Counted from the first letter of the stretch, positions 1 through 9,456 are shown. The stretch: DNA of 33,931 bases from an uncultured Bacteroidota bacterium (GCA_937862805.1 CALMDO010000083.1:1-33931); one strand, 5' to 3'. Notes: generated by a model not told the origin, from the sequence alone. Numbers and translations are program-made.

Positions 1-662
1 TCCTTTCCCCGTTCGATGATTGCGATCTCCTCATCGTTCATGTACACCACGTTATCGGTGTATTCTATCAGCGGGGTGGCGTCGGAGGCGACAAAGAACT
101 CTCCCTGCCCGATGCCGATCACCATGGGGCTTCCTTTACGTGCGGCAATGATTTTGTCGGGGAAGTCTCGCGCCAGGATCACGATGGCATAAGCGCCGAT
201 CACCTGGTTCAGGGCGATGCGTACGGCCTCTTCTACCGGAACCTGTTCATTGACCATAATATCTTCGATCAGATGGCCCAGCACTTCGGTATCCGTTTCA
301 CTGGTAAATTCATAGCCACGGTTACGCAATTCGCTGCGAAGCACCAAATAGTTCTCGATGATCCCGTTATGGATGATGGCGATGGATTTATTCTTGGAGA
401 AGTGGGGATGGGCGTTGATCTGGTTGGGCTCACCATGGGTAGCCCAACGGGTGTGGGCCATTCCGCAGGTACCGGAAATATCTTCCCCCGCCACGTAATC
501 TTCTAACTCCGATACTTTTCCTTTACATTTATATACTTTGATATCGCCGTTGAGCAGGCAGATTCCCGCACTGTCATAACCACGATATTCCAGCCGGTGC
601 AATCCTTTCATGAGAATTGGGTAAGCCTCCCGGGGACCGATGTAAGCTACAATTCCGCACAT
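1..662 (-). CDS. glmS: Glutamine--fructose-6-phosphate aminotransferase (isomerizing), N-terminal glutaminase part; truncated by window edge
   Basis: Reverse-strand reading from ATG at 662: MCGIVAYIGPREAYPILMKGLHRLEYRGYDSAGI..., with CGMAHTRWATHGEPNQINAHPH; N-terminal Cys nucleophile and class II GATase motifs. Continues past base 1. Confidence 0.95.
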   Translation of the reverse strand, partial: MCGIVAYIGPREAYPILMKGLHRLEYRGYDSAGICLLNGDIKVYKCKGKVSELEDYVAGEDISGTCGMAHTRWATHGEPNQINAHPHFSKNKSIAIIHNGIIENYLVLRSELRNRGYEFTSETDTEVLGHLIEDIMVNEQVPVEEAVRIALNQVIGAYAIVILARDFPDKIIAARKGSPMVIGIGQGEFFVASDATPLIEYTDNVVYMNDEEIAIIERGK

Positions 663-687
663 AAACGATCAGTTTAAAATGAAGGAT

Positions 688-720
688 CAAAAGTAATAAA
701 TAAATCTTAACTTAATTCAA
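688..720 (-). promoter_or_regulatory. Candidate Bacteroidetes promoter for glmS (TACTTTTG -7 box)
   Basis: CAAAAGTA at 688-695 reads TACTTTTG on the minus strand (TAnnTTTG), 26 nt upstream of the glmS ATG; a CAA (TTG) lies about 22 nt further upstream. Consensus match only. Confidence 0.3.
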
Positions 721-2067
721 TACCGTGTAGGTAACTTTCAGTCTGAAGCGGTCTTCTTCAGCGCCGGGAAGAGTTGGCCGGGTGCCGGTAAAGACAACCC
801 GTCCGGGATTGATCACGCTGGAAAGGGGATAGTTGACGAGGATGTAAAGATCAAAATGGTTGGAATAGTAGTGTTCCATGATCTTTTGCATGTGTTGTGT
901 GATACGGAAAAAATAGGTTCTTTTTGTCTGATCGTAATAGCCACCGAAGTACTCGGTTCCCTCGGTGTCGTCCACTACATATCCCATGCGGCCGATGCTG
1001 TCCTGCCGTATCATGGTAATGGTGGGTGGCGGAGCAAAGGTCGTGTCGGTTTCAAAGTTCTTGATCATCAGCAGGGCGTCGTTAATAGCTACCACTTTCC
1101 CCTTGGCAAATTGGTCCATGTAGGGGAATTTGACTTTGATTTTGACGCCACCCATTCCCTGCAGAAAGAGTTTGTTGGCTCCCTGTGCAGAGTCGTGGTT
1201 GAGCACTTGCCTTTTGAAATCCTGGCTGGCATGGAGATAACCATGGTGGTTGATCTGCACAAACCGGGCACAGCTTTCGTTAACCGGCATTTCAAATTTG
1301 AGTGAATCTTCTTCCGGGTCATTGCCGTTGTGATAATAGACAACCAGTTTGGAGAGGCCGTTGTTGGTGATGAACCGCAGCAAAGCGCCGTTGCTGGTCA
1401 CCGGATTGGCAGTTACATAGAGGCCTTTGAAGAATTTGATAAATTCGTCATTGCTTGCCAGGGCGGCAGAGGGGGCATAGAGGATCTTGTTTCCCAGGTA
1501 GTGGGACTGGTTGCTCAGGTTGATTCGCAGGTGGGCCTGTTCTTTTTTCCCGTCGATGGTAACGCTGTCAGTGGGATGGGGGGTAAAATACTGGTCAGCC
1601 AGCAAAGTCGGATAGCAGCCGACCGATTGGTTAGAGTAATAATTGCTGTCGTAATAGATATCCTGGCTGAGTTCGTAAACTTTAACATTTTGCCGGGTGG
1701 TGGTATCGCCGGTGCAGGTGCTGTAGTAAAGTTTTAGTACGAGTGAATCGAGGACCGGAGCGGTACCGAAATCAACCCCTTCGGTTGAAAGTTGAACCTG
1801 GCTGTAGAAACTGCAGGTGGTTTTACCGAAGACCGGGTCGAGTATGGAGCCCAGCACCAGGGTAGATGGTTCGCTGGTACGCACTGAATCCTGGATCATG
1901 GAAAAGGCGTACACGGTGCAGGTGTCGGTAGTTTGGACATGAAGGGTATCGCTCGGCGGAAGCAGATCGAAACCGATTTCATAAGCATCTTTTTTGCAGG
2001 AACCAAGGGCCAGGAGTAGTGTTCCGGTAATCATCAGGGCCGACAGGAGCTTCCGGGGAGATTTCAA
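712..2067 (-). CDS. DUF4270 family lipoprotein
   Basis: 451 aa; lipobox-like LLLALGSCKKD; N-terminal ...YEIGFDLLPPSDTLHVQTTDT... typical of DUF4270; lies between glmS and short glycogen synthase as in many Bacteroidetes. Confidence 0.8.
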   Translation of the reverse strand: MKSPRKLLSALMITGTLLLALGSCKKDAYEIGFDLLPPSDTLHVQTTDTCTVYAFSMIQDSVRTSEPSTLVLGSILDPVFGKTTCSFYSQVQLSTEGVDFGTAPVLDSLVLKLYYSTCTGDTTTRQNVKVYELSQDIYYDSNYYSNQSVGCYPTLLADQYFTPHPTDSVTIDGKKEQAHLRINLSNQSHYLGNKILYAPSAALASNDEFIKFFKGLYVTANPVTSNGALLRFITNNGLSKLVVYYHNGNDPEEDSLKFEMPVNESCARFVQINHHGYLHASQDFKRQVLNHDSAQGANKLFLQGMGGVKIKVKFPYMDQFAKGKVVAINDALLMIKNFETDTTFAPPPTITMIRQDSIGRMGYVVDDTEGTEYFGGYYDQTKRTYFFRITQHMQKIMEHYYSNHFDLYILVNYPLSSVINPGRVVFTGTRPTLPGAEEDRFRLKVTYTVLN

Positions 2068-2091
2068 GCGTAGGGCGTTTTAGGTTCAGGG

Positions 2092-2919
2092 TTAATCGAC
2101 AGCAACCTGGTTGTGCACAAGGATCTCTTCATAAAAATCGTTGTACGCATCCACGTAGCGATCCAGTGGTTGAAAATCGAGGTAAGGTTTGTCGGTTTCC
2201 TGCATATACCGAACCAATTCCGGGTTTACTTTGGGAGAGCCGATGATCACACCGTCGGAAAAATCAATCGCTGCTTTTATCACATTAACGTAATTCGGGT
2301 TTTTATAGTGTTTCAGATCCTTTGCTGAAATACCTTCAAGTTTAATTTTATTCGAAAACTCTTTGTGCATCAGCTCTTCGAAATCGTCATCATAAATTGA
2401 AAAAACGACTTTGGTGTCGCTGAAGAGGGGGTTATCGTGGTAGGCTTTTTTGATGTAAAGTGGCAGAAGACTGGTCAGCCAACCGTGGCAATGGACCACA
2501 TCGGGGCCCCAGCCCAGTTTTTTGACGGTTTCCAGAACGCCGCGTGAAAAGAAAATGGCCCGCTCGTCGTTGTCGTTGAAAAATTTATTGTTTTTATCGT
2601 GAAGGGTGTATTTTCTCTGGAAATAATCTTCGTTGTCGATGAAATAGATCTGCATTCTGGCCTGCTGGATAGAAGCTACCTTGATGATGAGCGGATGGTC
2701 AGTGTCGTCGATGATCAGATTCATGCCGGACAACCGGATCACTTCGTGCAATTGATTTCTTCGTTCATTAATGTTTCCATAGCGCGGCATAAAGGTCCGT
2801 ATTTCCCTTCCTTTTTCCTGGATTCCCTGGGGCAGATAGCGCCCGATTATACCCATGGGACTTTCTTTCAGATACGGGGTGATCTCCTGTGCAACAAATA
2901 AAACTTTCGCTTTTTCCAT
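2092..2919 (-). CDS. Short glycogen/starch synthase-like protein (GT5 N-terminal domain only)
   Basis: 275 aa; KVLFVAQEITPYLKESPMGIIGRYLPQGIQEKGREIRTFMPRYG and DVVHCHGWLTSLLPLYIKKAY match the GT5 starch-synthase catalytic N-domain; C-terminal GT1-type domain absent. Confidence 0.8.
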   Translation of the reverse strand: MEKAKVLFVAQEITPYLKESPMGIIGRYLPQGIQEKGREIRTFMPRYGNINERRNQLHEVIRLSGMNLIIDDTDHPLIIKVASIQQARMQIYFIDNEDYFQRKYTLHDKNNKFFNDNDERAIFFSRGVLETVKKLGWGPDVVHCHGWLTSLLPLYIKKAYHDNPLFSDTKVVFSIYDDDFEELMHKEFSNKIKLEGISAKDLKHYKNPNYVNVIKAAIDFSDGVIIGSPKVNPELVRYMQETDKPYLDFQPLDRYVDAYNDFYEEILVHNQVAVD

Positions 2920-3000
2920 TTTGTCTGCCTGTTTTTCCCTTTTTGATTATCTGTGCAATGTTTGGTATCGGCCCTAACAGCCGGTTTTAAAATTCGGGTG

Positions 3001-3039
3001 CAAAGATACTAAAAATTTTTCGGATAATTTCCAAATATA
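3001..3039 (-). promoter_or_regulatory. Candidate promoter region for the glycogen synthase gene (two TAnnTTTG boxes on minus strand)
   Basis: CAAAGATA (3001-3008) and CAAATATA (3032-3039) read TATCTTTG and TATATTTG on the minus strand, upstream of the ATG at 2919. Confidence 0.35.
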
Positions 3040-3095
3040 AAGTGTAAATAAATGATAATGTATGGCTTGTATTTTATCCATATTACCTTTAGAAA

Positions 3096-3130
3096 CCTTT
3101 CCGGATTAAGCATGAAAAAGTCCGGAAAGG
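3096..3130. other. Intergenic inverted repeat, perfect 10-bp arms (CCTTTCCGGA / TCCGGAAAGG), 15-nt loop
   Basis: Arms at 3096-3105 and 3121-3130, read directly. Confidence 0.6.
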
Positions 3131-3284
3131 AGGTATTGTCAGATGGTTTAACCAATGATAACACGGAAATGGACCCGGCCGATCCTCTTCCGCGGGGCGC
3201 TTCCGGGATGCCAAAATCCCCGGTAACAACGCGCACTACCTGCGTCCAAAGGGTAGTACACCACACTTGTACAATTTATCAACT

Positions 3285-3758
3285 ATGAAAAAGTTTATGA
3301 TAACCCTTCTGTTGGGTTCCCTGATCCTGGGTAATTCTCTCTCTGCAGCCGAAGCCGTCACGATACCTTCCGCTCCTGCCGGTGTCTGGATTAAATTGAT
3401 CATCAATTTTCACAAACCAAAATTTGATTGTGAACGAGGATTCGGATTTTGCTTCGACATTGAATGGGGATTTCAGGAGGGAGCTCCCTCTGCCCCCGCC
3501 GGTTGCCTGGTACGCGCAAAGATCGATGACCATAAACAAATGGTTATGGAAATTGCAGAAAGAGACCTTTTGGCCTACGAAAACGGCACCACTCTCCCCT
3601 TTTTCAAAAACCAAAAAGCGATCATGCTGGATGAACCCTTCACTTTTTCGGAAAAGTCAAGCAAAGCACTTGGCGAATCCAACCGGTTTACCATAAAACC
3701 CGGAACTTATCCCGTTACCTATAAAAACGGGATTTATACAGTTGTTTTTAAACCCTGA
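3285..3758 (+). CDS. Small secreted protein of unknown function
   Basis: ORF 3267-3758; likely start at 3285 gives MKKFMITLLLGSLILGNSLSAAEA signal peptide; about 157 aa. Confidence 0.65.
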   Translation: MKKFMITLLLGSLILGNSLSAAEAVTIPSAPAGVWIKLIINFHKPKFDCERGFGFCFDIEWGFQEGAPSAPAGCLVRAKIDDHKQMVMEIAERDLLAYENGTTLPFFKNQKAIMLDEPFTFSEKSSKALGESNRFTIKPGTYPVTYKNGIYTVVFKP

Positions 3759-3764
3759 CCCTAC

Positions 3765-3815
3765 GCTGCCCCGACTCATGATAACATTCCATCCCAGACT
3801 GCCGGGGCAGCTTTT
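3765..3815 (+). terminator. Possible long-loop hairpin terminator
   Basis: GCTGCCCCG (3765-3773) and CGGGGCAGC (3803-3811), perfect 9-bp arms followed by TTTT, just 3' of the preceding stop codon; loop is long (29 nt). Confidence 0.4.
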
Positions 3816-3845
3816 CCTCTTCTCCATCTATATAAAACACTGTTT

Positions 3846-4460
3846 ATGTGCAAATTAAAAGTGATTTCCCTGTTGACGATCCTCTTCCTGCCCGGATTGG
3901 TCCTGTCAGGATGCCGGACTCTTCTCAAATTCCGCTACGAAATGAAACAACCGGCGGAAGAAACACCTTCCGGTCTGATCCGGTTCCTTGAAAAAAACGA
4001 TTTTCCGGTGAACTCCCAATATGTCTTCCGGGACAGTACTGCATGGTTAAAAGCGATGCGCAACGAGACTATCCGGAAAAACATGATGAGCTTCCTGATT
4101 TTCGACCATGTCGGCCGGTTACTCGAAAATGACACCAACAAGTGCCAGTGGGCAGGGTACGACGTGATACAAAACCTTAACCCCGATTCGGTCTACCGAC
4201 TTTCCACCGAACTGAGATTGGAAAATATCCAGAACAACATCATCCCGATGACATGGGCTGAGCCCCTCCCCGAATTTCCTCCTGACTTTACCGTGGTGAT
4301 CACCTGGGCAAAATTCCTGGGGAAATATAACCAACGCCTTTTTGTCTTGGAAAAAGCTGTCCGGGAGAACCATACAGCCCGGCTCCGCTTACTCTACCTG
4401 AACATCGACATGCAAAAAAGCTGGGGACTTGTTTCACGCCAGAAAATATCTGTGAATTGA
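3846..4460 (+). CDS. Putative lipoprotein of unknown function
   Basis: 204 aa; MCKLKVISLLTILFLPGLVLSGCRTLLKF has a lipobox-like LVLSGC. Confidence 0.65.
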   Translation: MCKLKVISLLTILFLPGLVLSGCRTLLKFRYEMKQPAEETPSGLIRFLEKNDFPVNSQYVFRDSTAWLKAMRNETIRKNMMSFLIFDHVGRLLENDTNKCQWAGYDVIQNLNPDSVYRLSTELRLENIQNNIIPMTWAEPLPEFPPDFTVVITWAKFLGKYNQRLFVLEKAVRENHTARLRLLYLNIDMQKSWGLVSRQKISVN

Positions 4461-4499
4461 AACGGGATTGCCTTTTCACCGAATATCATCGCCTGAATC

Positions 4500-5432
4500 G
4501 TGTCAAAGAGAGAGGCCTGTCTGCTGTTTGTATTCATTCTGCTGTGGACTACCGGAAACGGGCAGGCGCTGGCATTGGGCGATTCGGTGATCGAATCAAC
4601 CATTCCGGGATTGTCACGCTTGGGTCCCTCTCCCCTGGCCTTCCGCTTCGTCCATGATGTCGATTACAATCTCTCTGCATCAGGCTTCTTCCCGGGGGAC
4701 AACACAAGCCATGATGACAGGAAATTTACGGTAATCCATACTTTCCGCTATGTAACCCGGTTGATTAAAGTTCCCTGGCTCAACATCACCCAAGTTTTCG
4801 TGCATAACCTCGGCCTCGAGATGTGGCCAGACAAACTGACCCGGTTCACTACCGACGAAAACACGCTGGATACCCGGTTTGAGATAACACCCGGCAAGAT
4901 ACTCAGTTTCACGGTGATCTCCTCCCTCTCCACCCGGTTGTTCCGAAACTATGACCGCCAAGACGATGGTAACGGTTCTATCCTGAAAAATCCTGTCTCC
5001 TCCTTCCTGACCCCGCTGACTTGGAACTTTTCATTGTGCCTGGGGTTCCGTGTACCCGACTTTCTGACACTGAGTGTCGGCCTCTCTTCCGCAAGGCTGA
5101 CATGGCTGAGGGAGCAAAGATGGCTGGAGCAGAACGGGCAGGCCAACAACTTCGGAATTTCCGCAGGTCAAAAAAGCCGCTTCGATTACGGACTCAGCCT
5201 CAACTTGTTGATCGACCGGAACTTGGGGCGTTGGGGCCACTGGAATTGCGATGTCAACCTCTTTAAAGAAGGTGATGCTTCCGTTGACCTGCTGGTCAAA
5301 AACCTCCTCGATATATCCCTCACCCGGTTCATTCAAACGACCATCCAAACAAAGCTCGTTTACGATGAAGACCTGCAGCCTTTCCTGCAAACCGAAAACA
5401 TCATCACCCTCGGACTCAACATACATTTTTGA
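4500..5432 (+). CDS. Putative outer-membrane beta-barrel protein (DUF3078-like)
   Basis: 310 aa from GTG start; signal peptide MSKREACLLFVFILLWTTGNGQA; alternating aromatic/hydrophobic strands and C-terminal ...ITLGLNIHF ending in Phe. Confidence 0.55.
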   Translation: MSKREACLLFVFILLWTTGNGQALALGDSVIESTIPGLSRLGPSPLAFRFVHDVDYNLSASGFFPGDNTSHDDRKFTVIHTFRYVTRLIKVPWLNITQVFVHNLGLEMWPDKLTRFTTDENTLDTRFEITPGKILSFTVISSLSTRLFRNYDRQDDGNGSILKNPVSSFLTPLTWNFSLCLGFRVPDFLTLSVGLSSARLTWLREQRWLEQNGQANNFGISAGQKSRFDYGLSLNLLIDRNLGRWGHWNCDVNLFKEGDASVDLLVKNLLDISLTRFIQTTIQTKLVYDEDLQPFLQTENIITLGLNIHF

Positions 5433-5510
5433 TCTGTGAAATCTTTCACAACAAAACCCCTTCCGATACTCAAAAAAAATCTAATTTTGCGGGTTCAAAC
5501 TTCCATTACT

Positions 5511-8500
5511 ATGTATAAAATCACAAAACATCCGATCCTCGATATCCCCGCGGATGAGAAGACCCGGTTCCTTTTCGGGGGGCAGATCATTGAAGGAAAC
5601 AAAGGCTTTACGATTGCAGCAGCCCTGCACCAGGCAGGTTATCCTGTTCACAGCCACAGCCTTACCAACCGTGAACGCAGCCTGGAATGTGGCATCGGTA
5701 AATGCGGTGCATGCGAAATGCTGGTGGATGGCCAGATCAAAAGGATCTGTATCACTCCGGTGAATGGTGTGAAAGAGGTCAGTGAAATCCCTTCAGATTA
5801 CGCCCCGCAGCGGGTTCCCGTAACAAAAGAGGTACCCCTGAATGTTTATAAAACCACCGTTGCCATCATCGGCGCCGGACCTGCGGGTCTTGCGGCTCGT
5901 GAAGAGCTGAACCGGCACCAAATCCCTAACCTGGTCATCGACAACAACGATAAGATCGGCGGTCAATTCCTGATGCAGACCCATCAATTCTTCTTTTTTG
6001 AAAAAGTTCAGAAATTCGGCGGAATGCGTGGTTTTGATATTGCAAAGACGTTAGCCGGCGACAATCACGAAGGGATATTCCTGAACTCAACCGTATGGGA
6101 TATCCTCGAAGGGGGAAGAATAGCCGTGAAGAACATCCGTACCGGAGAGATCTGTTTTGTCGACACCGAATACCTCATCGTCGCCACCGGAGCCGTACCC
6201 TTCATGCCGGCCTTTGAAAATGATGATTTGCCAGGTGTGTACACCGCGGCCGTCGTACAAAAAATGATGAACAACGAGTTGACCCTGCTCGGTAAAAATG
6301 TCCTTACCGTCGGAGCCGGGAATATCGGTTACCTCACCTCCTACCAGCTCATGCAGGCCGGCGCAAAAGTCAAAGCCATCCTCGAAGCGCTTCCCACGGA
6401 AGGCGGGTTCCCTGTTCAGGCTAACCGGGTGCGGCGACTGGGTATCCCGATCCTTACTTCCCACATGCTCCTCAAGGCGATCCCGAATGAACATCATGAC
6501 GGCATCACGGGCGCTGTGATAGCCGAATGCAGCAACTTCAAACCCATACCGGGTACTGAAAAGGTGATCGAAGGAATCGACGCGATCAATATTTGCACCG
6601 GACTGGTACAGGATGACCAGTTGCTGATTAAAGGAAACGAGATTTTCGGCAGAAATTGTTTCGGTGCCGGAGATGCCATCCGTATCGGAGAAGGCACCAG
6701 CGCTGTTCTCAGGGGTCGTCAGGCCGCTTTCGACATCCTTCAGGAGATGGGCGAACGGATCGACTATGATGAATTCCTCTCGCTCTCGAAAGAATACATC
6801 GACTCGCAACAACATCCGGTCAGGGTAATCAATGAACCCTCCAGCCCTTCAGAAGGCAGGATGAACGAAAAAGGTTTCGTAATGATCGACTGCCTTTATG
6901 GTTTTGCATGTAACCCCTGTGCTTTCTCCTGTCCCCATGGAGCCATCACCAAATCGTCCACCAGCACGGTTCCCGAGATTGATTTCGGGAAATGCATCGG
7001 CTGTATGGATTGTGTTTATCAATGTCCCGGACTGGCCATCTTCGGGTACAACCTTAAAAAAGACTGGCTTTTCCTTCCCATCGAATACGAGGTGGCTGAG
7101 CAATCAGAATGTTACCTGGTCGATAACAACGGGAAACAACTTGGCGAAGGCATCGTTGAAAAGATCCTCCGCAAGCCCAATAAAACCAATATTGCCAGGG
7201 TTCGTTCGACAACCCTCCATGGAACTGACATGAGTCGTGTCAGGGGTTTTATTGTAAAGGAAAACTACCCGGAACCCTTGATTTGCAAGCCATACCAACA
7301 TCAGCCCAAAGAAAAAACTTACATCTGTCACTGCGACGATGTCACCCTGGAGGAGATCCTGGAGACCATTGGCGACCGGAAATTCATCTCGGTGGATGAA
7401 GTAAAGCATACTACACGTTTGGGAATGGGCGCTTGTCGCGGAAAACGGTGCATCAAACGGCTGAAATCGACCCTGGCCGGTTCGGGCATTTCCATCGTAG
7501 GAGAGCCTACGCCCCGGGGGCCATTATCAAACCAGGTCTCTATGGGAGAGCTCTATCCCCGGTCGGTGCATGAGCGCGTGATCACCGATGTGAACGGGAG
7601 GAAATGCCGTAAAATTAAAGTGAAATCGGTGGTAGCCGGCGGGGGTATGGCAGGAAGTTCATTGTTCCGGTACCTCAGCGAAGCAGGGTTGAAACCGGTG
7701 CTCATCAACCATGGGCGCGGTGCTTCCTGGCGCAACATTGCAGGAGGCCGGCCCAATTTCTCGGTTCCCGAACTCTCCGATATCGCTGTTCATAATCTTG
7801 AGATATTTAAGAAGTTACAGAAAATCCACAACATCGATTACCGGCCGATCCTCTATGTCACTTTCGCCCACAACGACGAGATGTACCGGGCTCTGGAAGC
7901 TTCGATGGCATGGTCGAATGCGTACATGGTCGAACCCGGTGATTTCCGGAAAGAGATCGCCCCGGGGCTCAATCCCGCTCTGACAACTTACCAGGCAGCT
8001 TTGATCACGCGCGATTGCTGGCAGGCCACACCCGGTCGGGTCATCGATCTGGTCAGAAGACTGGGGATCAACCACGGCGGGATGGTGGAGGAAGATTGTA
8101 AAGTAGTGGATGTCAACCGTGTTAATGACCGTTATTTTATTCTGGTCCAGGACCACCGGAAAGAGTATGTCGAATATGAAACACCTGTCTTCGTCAATGC
8201 TCTCGGTCCTGAAGGTGAAAAATTTGCCCGTCACCTGGGTATTGAAACGGGCTTGTTCCCGGTCAAACATCAGGCCTTTATCACCCGTCGTTTACCCATG
8301 ATGGGAAAAGAGGGAACACCTCTTCCGATGTTGATCGATCGCAGGAGATACAAGGGTTTTATCGCGGTTTACGGGCAACAGTTAGCCGAAACCGGACAGA
8401 TTATCGGTTGCGCTTCTCCCGCTGTAGAACCCATGGAAGCCAGGAAAAACATCAAGATCAACTCGGAAGATTTTGTTGAGATCGCTTCCGAGATCTTCAC

Positions 8501-8744
8501 CAACTGGCTCCCTGATCTGTCGTCGGTCGGGTTCCAGGCTGTGTGGGCCGGTTATTATGTTGAACCGCGGATGATCATTGATCCGGAGCTGGGTCTTTTC
8601 CTGGGATTGCGGGGTCAGGGGTTCATGTTAAGCCAATACCTGGCGAAGATGTACGTTGACAAGCTCACCGGTAAACCGGTGCCTTCCTATTTCGACCGGT
8701 TGAAAATTTCCGGTGACGGAATGCCTGAAAAAGCCTTCAAATAG
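5511..8744 (+). CDS. Multi-domain redox fusion: Fer2_4 [2Fe-2S] + FAD/NAD pyridine nucleotide-disulfide oxidoreductase + 4Fe-4S + BFD-like [2Fe-2S] + DAO-type FAD oxidoreductase
   Basis: ORF 5436-8744; likely start ATG 5511 (MYKITKHPILD). Motifs: LECGIGKCGACEMLVDGQIKRICITP; VAIIGAGPAGLAA; ACNPCAFSCPHGAI and KCIGCMDCVYQCPG; ICHCDDVTLEEI...GMGACRGKRC; VVAGGGMAGSSLFRYLSEAG. Confidence 0.85.
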   Translation: MYKITKHPILDIPADEKTRFLFGGQIIEGNKGFTIAAALHQAGYPVHSHSLTNRERSLECGIGKCGACEMLVDGQIKRICITPVNGVKEVSEIPSDYAPQRVPVTKEVPLNVYKTTVAIIGAGPAGLAAREELNRHQIPNLVIDNNDKIGGQFLMQTHQFFFFEKVQKFGGMRGFDIAKTLAGDNHEGIFLNSTVWDILEGGRIAVKNIRTGEICFVDTEYLIVATGAVPFMPAFENDDLPGVYTAAVVQKMMNNELTLLGKNVLTVGAGNIGYLTSYQLMQAGAKVKAILEALPTEGGFPVQANRVRRLGIPILTSHMLLKAIPNEHHDGITGAVIAECSNFKPIPGTEKVIEGIDAINICTGLVQDDQLLIKGNEIFGRNCFGAGDAIRIGEGTSAVLRGRQAAFDILQEMGERIDYDEFLSLSKEYIDSQQHPVRVINEPSSPSEGRMNEKGFVMIDCLYGFACNPCAFSCPHGAITKSSTSTVPEIDFGKCIGCMDCVYQCPGLAIFGYNLKKDWLFLPIEYEVAEQSECYLVDNNGKQLGEGIVEKILRKPNKTNIARVRSTTLHGTDMSRVRGFIVKENYPEPLICKPYQHQPKEKTYICHCDDVTLEEILETIGDRKFISVDEVKHTTRLGMGACRGKRCIKRLKSTLAGSGISIVGEPTPRGPLSNQVSMGELYPRSVHERVITDVNGRKCRKIKVKSVVAGGGMAGSSLFRYLSEAGLKPVLINHGRGASWRNIAGGRPNFSVPELSDIAVHNLEIFKKLQKIHNIDYRPILYVTFAHNDEMYRALEASMAWSNAYMVEPGDFRKEIAPGLNPALTTYQAALITRDCWQATPGRVIDLVRRLGINHGGMVEEDCKVVDVNRVNDRYFILVQDHRKEYVEYETPVFVNALGPEGEKFARHLGIETGLFPVKHQAFITRRLPMMGKEGTPLPMLIDRRRYKGFIAVYGQQLAETGQIIGCASPAVEPMEARKNIKINSEDFVEIASEIFTNWLPDLSSVGFQAVWAGYYVEPRMIIDPELGLFLGLRGQGFMLSQYLAKMYVDKLTGKPVPSYFDRLKISGDGMPEKAFK

Positions 8745-8772
8745 GTCAATCCGGTAAGGAGCGCAATAACGG

Positions 8773-9456
8773 TTATTCGATTTCCCCGTTGCGGAAGATG
8801 TACTCCTGCACCAGCCAGGTCTCCATGGAAGGATAATCGATAAAGGAGCGCGTATCGGTGAGAACATGCAGCATCCGTGCCAGCACTACATGGGGTTTCC
8901 CAAAAAAACGGAAAGGATTGAGCAAGTCCCGGCGGGTCCTGACATGTTCCTCCACGATCCCGTCCCAGCGAATGCCGTTGGCACTGGGAATCTCGTTGAC
9001 CACATTACGGCTGTAGTGCCACAAGGGATGAATGCGTAGCGACAAGGGGGTGTGGCTGTTGTGCCAGCGATCAAGAAAGGTCTGGTAATCAATATTCTTA
9101 CGTTTGCGAAAGAGCGTCAACAGGCAGATTCCCGGGGTTCGTTCACCATCGGGCCAGGTTTTCGTGTACGCTACCGGCAATGCCTCTTCGACGCGGTTGA
9201 CCGAATCAAATCCCTCCAATTCGACGAGCATTGGCAACGGTTGCCCCTCTTCCCTTTTCATTGAGAAAGCGGCGATTTTTCCCCTTCGGAAAGGGATAAC
9301 CGACAGGAGAGGCGGTTTTTCTTCGGTAAGGGTAACCGACAAAACGATGGGTTTAAACAGTTGGTCCACTTTACGGGCAGCCTGCAAAATTCTGTCCCTG
9401 AAACCAGAATAGGTTTCCAGGCCGGTTTCGCGGACGAAGTAAATCTCTTTTATCAT
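8773..9456 (-). CDS. EthD domain-containing protein
   Basis: 227 aa; LLTLFRKRKNIDYQTFLDRWHNSHTPLSLRIHPLWHYSRNVV resembles EthD (ferredoxin-like alpha/beta barrel) domain. Confidence 0.6.
   Translation of the reverse strand: MIKEIYFVRETGLETYSGFRDRILQAARKVDQLFKPIVLSVTLTEEKPPLLSVIPFRRGKIAAFSMKREEGQPLPMLVELEGFDSVNRVEEALPVAYTKTWPDGERTPGICLLTLFRKRKNIDYQTFLDRWHNSHTPLSLRIHPLWHYSRNVVNEIPSANGIRWDGIVEEHVRTRRDLLNPFRFFGKPHVVLARMLHVLTDTRSFIDYPSMETWLVQEYIFRNGEIE

Noticed and set aside
3009-3288. Small ORFs (85 aa - and 78 aa +) in the 2920-3284 intergenic region
   Set aside because: No signal peptide or domain, unlike compositions of neighbouring genes; hairpins suggest non-coding sequence.
6087-6815. 242-aa minus-strand ORF antisense to the redox fusion
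   Set aside because: Fully inside a well-supported coding frame with cofactor motifs on the plus strand; no recognisable domain.
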